A stretch of DNA of 45,888 nucleotides from a virus, in the IMG/VR virus record IMGVR_UViG_3300025110_000029, positions 1-45,888 of that record. One strand, written 5' to 3'. A model generated the notes under the pieces. It made no database searches, was not told the DNA's origin, and worked only from the letters and a program-made list of their open reading frames with translations. Below are positions 41,332 through 45,888 of the stretch, piece after piece (positions within the stretch are counted from its first letter, which is position 1; each line of letters opens with the position of its first letter). A program made the translations under genes and the position numbers.

Positions 41332-42341
41332 TGGCTATACGTAGTCGAAGCAGTGAAGATCACTTACATACAAATGTCATACTTGGTAGAATTACTGAGT
41401 ATGACATTTTTAAGTATTATTGTCCAAGTTTTAAGGAATTAGGTAAAAAATTTAACAGTGATCTTCGTGACGATAGATCGCCAACTGTTTCTATAATTCC
41501 TTATAATGGTAAGTTATTGTACAAAGACTTCGGACATTCTGAACATACCTTTGACTGTTTTAATTATGTAAAATTCAAGTATAATTGTAGTTTTCTTGGA
41601 GCTTTAAGAATTATAGATTGCGACTTTAGTTTAAATTTAGGTAATAAACAAAACGCAATTAAATTCACTATGGGAGTAATGGCATATAAACAAAATAAAA
41701 ATATAGATTACTCTAGAAAACAAATAATAATACAAAAAAAGAGACGGCCTTGGAACAAAGAAGATGCAAAATTTTGGTCTAAATACTTGGTAAGTAAACA
41801 AACTTTACTTAGTTTTGCGGTCGAACCTATAAGTCATTTCTGGATAAATAACAACAGATTTACGTGTAAGTCAATAAGTTATGCATTTAGATTTAAGAAT
41901 CGATATAAAATCTATTCTCCTTATGAGGAAAAAAATAAGTGGTTGAGTAATACAAGAAAAACAGATATACAAGGTTACAACCAACTCCCGTATAAAGGTG
42001 AGCACCTTATCATTACCTCATCTCTCAAAGATGTAATGTGCCTATATGAATTAGGCTATCCAGCTATCGCGTTGCAAAGCGAAATGCAAATCCCCGAAGA
42101 GAAATTAATAAGTGAGTTAAAGTTTAGATTTAGTAAAATAGATGTTTTATATGATAACGATTTCGACAATGTAAATAATCCTGGCCAGACTATGGCTAAA
42201 AAGATCTGTGATTTATATGGTTTAAATAATATCTGCCTACCAGAACAGTTAGGGTGCAAAGACCCTTCTGATTTAGTCAAAGAGACAGGTAGCATGATAA
42301 AACTTAAAAACATATTAAATGACAAGAGAAGAGATTATTGA
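41331..42341 (+). CDS. DNA primase with Toprim domain
   Basis: 336 aa from a GTG at 41331. The N-terminal part resembles the CHC2/DnaG-associated region but lacks an obvious zinc finger: SDLRDDRSPTVSIIPYNGKL, KDFGHSEHTFDCFNYVKF. The C-terminal Toprim core shows HLIITSSLKDVMCLYELGYP (the usual E replaced by S), IDVLYDNDFDNVNNPGQTMA with the DxD pair, and KDPSDLVKETG. It probably makes RNA primers for the DnaB-type helicase fork. The unusual first Toprim residue needs structural checking. Confidence 0.75.
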   Translation: MAIRSRSSEDHLHTNVILGRITEYDIFKYYCPSFKELGKKFNSDLRDDRSPTVSIIPYNGKLLYKDFGHSEHTFDCFNYVKFKYNCSFLGALRIIDCDFSLNLGNKQNAIKFTMGVMAYKQNKNIDYSRKQIIIQKKRRPWNKEDAKFWSKYLVSKQTLLSFAVEPISHFWINNNRFTCKSISYAFRFKNRYKIYSPYEEKNKWLSNTRKTDIQGYNQLPYKGEHLIITSSLKDVMCLYELGYPAIALQSEMQIPEEKLISELKFRFSKIDVLYDNDFDNVNNPGQTMAKKICDLYGLNNICLPEQLGCKDPSDLVKETGSMIKLKNILNDKRRDY

Positions 42342-43476
42342 AAAACTGAGAACAAAAAAAGGATTCTTAAAAAAAGGAGCACAATGGTTAGCTGACAAAT
42401 GGGAAGTAGACATAGCTATTATTAAAGATTGTAAAAAACTAGTAACCTCTGAAGAGTGGGTACAAGAGAGAATGAACAATGACAACGGTCACGAGTTGAG
42501 TCAAAGTCAAGCATTTTCCAAACATTTACTAGATAACGGATTAACAATGGCAGATGTAAAGTCTGTTAAATTCTGGCAAAACTTTAATGGTGAACAAAGA
42601 TATAGTATAGTAACTCACAATCAGTGGCATGAACAGCCACAAGTTAAAGACGAGTTATTAAATTATATAAAGAGTAGATCTGTTAAAGTTCCAAAACTTA
42701 AATATAAAAAACCAAAAGACCCTATTTGTTACGAAATATCTTTACCAGATATACATTATGGTAAGATAACTGATGAAAGTCCTAAAGCAATAGAAAAACA
42801 TTATTTACAGGCTATTCAGGATTTACATAGAAAAGCCGACGGTTTAGAGATTGAAAGATTTCTTTTACCTGTGGGTAATGATGGACTTAACTCAGAAGGT
42901 ATGAGTCGAGCTACAACTAAAGGTACACCTCAACAAGATAATATGAGATGGAGACAATCTTTTAGAGGATACTGGCATTTAGTTACAAAAGCAATTGAGT
43001 ATTTATCACAATTTGCTCCTGTAGATGTAGTAGTTATACAAGGTAATCATGACTTTGAACGTATGTTTTACGTCGGAGAAGTATTAGATGCTTTATATCA
43101 TAAGAATAAGAATGTAAATGTAGATAATAGCTTAGACTCACGTAAATATTACGAATATGGAACTAACATGATTATGTTTACTCATGGTGATAAAGAAAAG
43201 GCGCAAGAGCTTCCGCTATTGATTGCCACTGAACAACCAGAAATGTGGAGTAGATGTAAAGTTAGGGAAGTACATTGTGGACATAAGCACAAAGAAATGC
43301 TTAATGAATACATGGGAACTAAAGTTAGATTTATACCTAGCATCTGTGCTAACGACGCTTGGCATAAAACTCAAGGTTACGTAGGTACGCTACGCTGCGG
43401 ACAAGCATTTATTTGGAATAAGAATAGAGGTCTGGAAGGGTACCTTCAAACTAATGTTATGAATTATGGGATTTAG
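42319..43476 (+). CDS. Calcineurin-like metallophosphoesterase
   Basis: 385 aa. After a helical N-terminal region (about 1-120, with a possible DNA-binding helix-turn-helix at LKKGAQWLADKWEVDIAIIK) comes the phosphoesterase core: DIHYG (D144, H146), GND (D188), GNHD (N243, H244, D245), THGD (H289) and CGHKH (H322, H324). All metal ligands are present. Such phage enzymes are often SbcD-like nucleases or act on nucleotides. It overlaps the primase gene by 23 bases and the nuclease gene by 11, so a DNA-processing role is likely. Confidence 0.85.
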   Translation: MTREEIIEKLRTKKGFLKKGAQWLADKWEVDIAIIKDCKKLVTSEEWVQERMNNDNGHELSQSQAFSKHLLDNGLTMADVKSVKFWQNFNGEQRYSIVTHNQWHEQPQVKDELLNYIKSRSVKVPKLKYKKPKDPICYEISLPDIHYGKITDESPKAIEKHYLQAIQDLHRKADGLEIERFLLPVGNDGLNSEGMSRATTKGTPQQDNMRWRQSFRGYWHLVTKAIEYLSQFAPVDVVVIQGNHDFERMFYVGEVLDALYHKNKNVNVDNSLDSRKYYEYGTNMIMFTHGDKEKAQELPLLIATEQPEMWSRCKVREVHCGHKHKEMLNEYMGTKVRFIPSICANDAWHKTQGYVGTLRCGQAFIWNKNRGLEGYLQTNVMNYGI

Positions 43477-43900
43477 AAAGAAGTACACTAAAAAAGTTAA
43501 GAATGCTAAAAAGCAAACATTTGATGGTAAAGAATTTCAATCTAGATTAGAATTACATTGTTATAAAACATTAAGAGCTGCTAAAATAGAAGTAGAATAT
43601 GAAGAAACTACTTATACTATATTTCCCGCTACCGTATATCCTCAAGCATGTTATGAGGGCACAACTAAAAGATTATATAATAAAGGGTCTAAAATCAGAC
43701 CTATTACATATACTCCTGATTTTGTGGATCCAAACGGTAAATGGATTATAGAAACAAAAGGCTATGCAAACGAGTCTTTTCCTTTAAGATGGAAGTTATT
43801 TAAAAAACATCTTAAAGATACCAATCAACAATATGTACTTTTTATGCCTAGAAATAAGGCACAAGTAGATGAGGTTGTTGAATTAATCAAACAATTATAG
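43466..43900 (+). CDS. DUF1064-like endonuclease
   Basis: 144 aa. The DUF1064/Holliday-junction-resolvase-like nuclease pattern is visible: FQSRLELHCYKTL (conserved E), ITYTPDFVDPNGKWIIETKG (D and E-x-K of the PD-(D/E)xK core), and a C-terminal helix. The N-terminus is basic. It likely resolves branched DNA before packaging, following the metallophosphoesterase gene, which it overlaps by 11 bases. Confidence 0.78.
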   Translation: MGFRKKYTKKVKNAKKQTFDGKEFQSRLELHCYKTLRAAKIEVEYEETTYTIFPATVYPQACYEGTTKRLYNKGSKIRPITYTPDFVDPNGKWIIETKGYANESFPLRWKLFKKHLKDTNQQYVLFMPRNKAQVDEVVELIKQL

Positions 43901-43905
43901 GTTAA

Positions 43906-43962
43906 GGGGCGTATACTGATTGCAAAAGTAACGCGCGCGACATTCAGTGCCCTTTTTCCTTT
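43906..43962 (+). terminator. Rho-independent terminator after the nuclease gene
   Basis: GGGC plus ACTGA (43907-43919, with a GTAT bulge) pair with TCAGT-GCCC (43944-43952), enclosing a loop containing ACGCGCGCG, followed by TTTTTCCTTTTCC. Confidence 0.65.
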
Positions 43963-43969
43963 TCCAACA

Positions 43970-44069
43970 GGTAAAGGGGAGGTTAGTAATTTAAAGGGCA
44001 ATATTGCCCAATATAACTCAGCGGTTATACTTTGTGAAACTATTACAATTCCTCCCCCTTTTACCTTTT
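43970..44069 (+). ncRNA. Compact structured RNA candidate
   Basis: GGTAAAGGGGAGG (43970-43982) pairs with CCTCCCCCTTTTACC (44051-44065) and closes a domain holding the perfect palindrome GGGCAATATTGCCC (43996-44009). The last helix strand is followed by TTTT, so it also resembles a terminator with a very large loop. It follows the terminator of the nuclease gene and precedes a leader with AATCAATTAAAT. It may be a small RNA, a riboregulator or a stabilised 5' end. Confidence 0.45.
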
Positions 44070-44088
44070 AATCAATTAAATATAAATT

Positions 44089-44304
44089 ATGAATTACGAT
44101 GATTGGAAGTTATCCAACCCCATTGACGATGGGCATGGATATAATATGGTAAGTAACTGCTGTGGAGCAACTATGGACGAAGAAATTGATGTCTGTTTAA
44201 ACTGCCACGAAGCATGTACACCTATAGAAGATTACGAATACGAAGCTGCTAAAGAAGAAGCATATAAAGAAATGCAAGCAGACGGAGAACGAGACGAATT
44301 TTAA
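44089..44304 (+). CDS. Small zinc-ribbon-like protein, 71 aa
   Basis: NCCGATMDEEIDVCLNCHEA (about residues 23-43) has two cysteine pairs spaced like a zinc ribbon; the N-terminus MNYDDWKLSNPIDDGHGYN is a motif I associate with small phage proteins. The C-terminal half is acidic and helical. It is likely a zinc-binding accessory protein; role unknown. Confidence 0.6.
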   Translation: MNYDDWKLSNPIDDGHGYNMVSNCCGATMDEEIDVCLNCHEACTPIEDYEYEAAKEEAYKEMQADGERDEF

Positions 44305-44320
44305 ATCAATTAAATTAAAA

Positions 44321-45499
44321 ATGAAAACAGTACAAGATCAACTTGCGAGAATATCTAAAACATTGATATTTTCCGAGCCTTTCTACGGTATATTTCTTAT
44401 TGGACTACAAAAAGAGTTCACTAAGAGTTGTGCTACCGCAGGTGTAGGAAAACACGGAATAGGAATGAGGCTAGTGATAAATCCGGATTTCTTTGGAGAT
44501 CTAAGTGAGCATCATCAACATGGCTTGCTAAAACATGAGCTATTACATATAGCTTTTGGTCACATTATACTAGCAGATAGATACCCTAATAAAAAGTTAT
44601 TTAATATTGCGGCAGATATAGAAATCAACCAATATATTGATGACCACATGTTACCCGAGGGTGGACTAACATTAAATTCTTTTCCTGGTAGCGGTATACA
44701 TAAACATCCTAGAGCAGGTACTAAAGTATATTATGATATACTTAATGATACTTGTGATGGTGACGGTAACAGTAGTAATGAGGCTCTTCAGAAAATCCTA
44801 GATCAAATGGATGGTGAAAGTCAATATTGCCACAAAACGTGGGATGAAATTACAGAGCTGCCTGAAGCAGAGAAAAAGTTAGTGCAGAAGCAATATGAAC
44901 ATCAGATGAAGACTACCGCGGAAGAGATCCAAAAGAAATGTGGGAGCATTCCTGGTGAGTTAGCAGAGATTATTGAGAGATTATTTCATATAGAGCCTCC
45001 TAAATTCAATTGGAAAGCTTTTCTTAAACGTTATGTTAACAATGCATCTAAAGTGTACACTAAAAAGCTTAGGCGTAAAGATAACAAACGTTACGCAGCT
45101 AACCCGGGCCTTAAGATTAAACACAGGAACCACGTGCTGGTTGGTGTAGATACTTCAGGCTCTGTAAGCAGTGAAGAATTAGTAGAATTTATGCATGAGT
45201 TAGCACATATGCATAGAACTGGTAATCAAATTACAGTAGCACAGTTTGACACGCAGATTACAGATATATCTACATTTGATCCTAAGAAAAATTGGGAAAT
45301 TAAAGGTAGAGGTGGTACACACTTTCAGCCAGTTGTAGATCATTACAATGAACCTAAAAATAAGTATTCAGGATTTATATGTCTTACAGACGGTGAAGCA
45401 GAAATTCCATCACATTGCCCTAAGAATGCTTTATGGGTACACAGCAGCAAATCCCAGATAAATACTGATTTACCTGGTATGAAAATTCAATTAAATTAA
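44321..45499 (+). CDS. VWA-like metallopeptidase-type protein (DUF2201-like)
   Basis: 392 aa. The N-terminal domain has a zinc-peptidase signature HELLHIAFGH (H72, E73, H76, H81). The C-terminal domain has a von Willebrand A MIDAS motif DTSGS (D277, S279, S281) followed by ITVAQFDTQITDIS and KGRGGTHFQPVVDHY. This combination corresponds to DUF2201, a putative metal-dependent peptidase family encoded next to MoxR ATPases. The MoxR-type gene follows 20 bases later. In bacteria such pairs act as chaperones or metal-insertion machines; the phage role is unknown. Confidence 0.8.
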   Translation: MKTVQDQLARISKTLIFSEPFYGIFLIGLQKEFTKSCATAGVGKHGIGMRLVINPDFFGDLSEHHQHGLLKHELLHIAFGHIILADRYPNKKLFNIAADIEINQYIDDHMLPEGGLTLNSFPGSGIHKHPRAGTKVYYDILNDTCDGDGNSSNEALQKILDQMDGESQYCHKTWDEITELPEAEKKLVQKQYEHQMKTTAEEIQKKCGSIPGELAEIIERLFHIEPPKFNWKAFLKRYVNNASKVYTKKLRRKDNKRYAANPGLKIKHRNHVLVGVDTSGSVSSEELVEFMHELAHMHRTGNQITVAQFDTQITDISTFDPKKNWEIKGRGGTHFQPVVDHYNEPKNKYSGFICLTDGEAEIPSHCPKNALWVHSSKSQINTDLPGMKIQLN

Positions 45500-45519
45500 A
45501 TCAATTAAACACAAAAATT

Positions 45520-45888
45520 ATGAATGAAGTAAATTTAAACATTGATGAACTACAAGATTTTGTAGGGCACATCATTAAAAACAACCGCCACTTACAAACA
45601 GGCGGGAAGAAGCCTGTTGCTATAGAAGTAGTAGGTGAATCAGGTATTGGTAAAACTACTAGTATCATGGACATGACAGCTAAACACGGCCTAGACTTTG
45701 TTAAGCTTAATTTAGCACAGATCGAGGAACTAGGTGATTTAGTAGGATTCCCTATTAAACAGTTCCAAATGTGGATAGAAAAAGATGGTAAAAAGCGAGG
45801 TAAATGGGTAGATGAAGTAGCAGTTAATGATCATTCTAAAGGAGGATGGCAAACTACTGGTAAAAGTAGAATGTCTTATTCAGCCCCG
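45520..45888 (+). CDS. MoxR-type AAA ATPase, C-terminus cut by window edge
   Basis: The first 123 codons are visible: MNEVNLNIDELQDFVGHIIK, then a Walker A GESGIGKTTS (about residues 43-52) and VKLNLAQIEELGDLVGFPIK, a MoxR/AAA_5 feature in which the substrate-binding Q-x-x-E-E-L-GDLVGFP follows Walker A. The remainder lies outside. It should act with the VWA-like protein encoded just upstream. The leader carries an AAATCAATTAAAC element. Confidence 0.75.
   Translation, partial: MNEVNLNIDELQDFVGHIIKNNRHLQTGGKKPVAIEVVGESGIGKTTSIMDMTAKHGLDFVKLNLAQIEELGDLVGFPIKQFQMWIEKDGKKRGKWVDEVAVNDHSKGGWQTTGKSRMSYSAP

Noticed and set aside
44009-44060. tRNA-like phrase AACTCAGCGGTTA suggesting a tRNA D-arm
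   Set aside because: The D-stem does not pair, no T-arm with GTTCGA-type loop follows, and the acceptor strands are lacking. The segment is better explained by the larger stem-closed structure.

Overview
The window looks like part of the genome of a tailed double-stranded DNA phage that infects a member of the Bacteroidota, probably an aquatic flavobacterium-like host. It is AT-rich. Genes are tightly packed with many 1-4 base stop/start overlaps. Recognisable promoters have the Bacteroidota form TAnnTTTG (often continuing C), and A/T-rich leaders stand in place of Shine-Dalgarno sites. The terminase, portal, major capsid protein and neck-protein set is reminiscent of crAss-like (Crassvirales-type) podoviruses. 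That is judgement from reading the proteins, not a database result.

Layout: positions 1-27,571 are read on the minus strand and hold the virion module. In transcription order they are: a groES-like gene and small early-late genes (27.6-25.1 kb); the large terminase subunit; the portal; an 846-aa probable ejection protein with a kinase-like segment; an acidic scaffold-like protein; the major capsid protein; neck/tail proteins; a 2374-aa cysteine-rich protein built largely of SprB-like repeats; and tail-fibre-type proteins running off the left edge. Two GC-rich hairpins of the same design follow the major capsid gene and a second, probably abundant, virion gene.

From 28,176 to the right edge everything is on the plus strand and forms the early/replication module. 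It holds small unknown genes, a cyclic-phosphate-type receiver (cREC) protein, a family A DNA polymerase with proofreading exonuclease, winged-helix proteins, an SF2 helicase, a DnaB-type helicase, a membrane-anchored collagen-like protein, a Sak4-like RecA-fold ATPase, SSB, a Toprim primase, a metallophosphoesterase, a DUF1064-like nuclease, and a VWA/metallopeptidase-like protein followed by a MoxR-type AAA ATPase cut by the right edge. I saw no tRNA genes, CRISPR array, integrase or insertion sequence.

The most unusual content is non-coding. Between the two modules lies a roughly 260-nt folded RNA candidate on the minus strand with its own good TTG-N19-TATCTTTG promoter. Between 30,661 and 31,522 lies a gene-free stretch of about 860 nt with many hairpins, two GNRA tetraloops and a 7-bp pseudoknot. 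This is a candidate giant ornate RNA of the GOLLD/ROOL kind, or a new class. Two smaller structured segments lie at 28,566-28,668 and 43,970-44,069.
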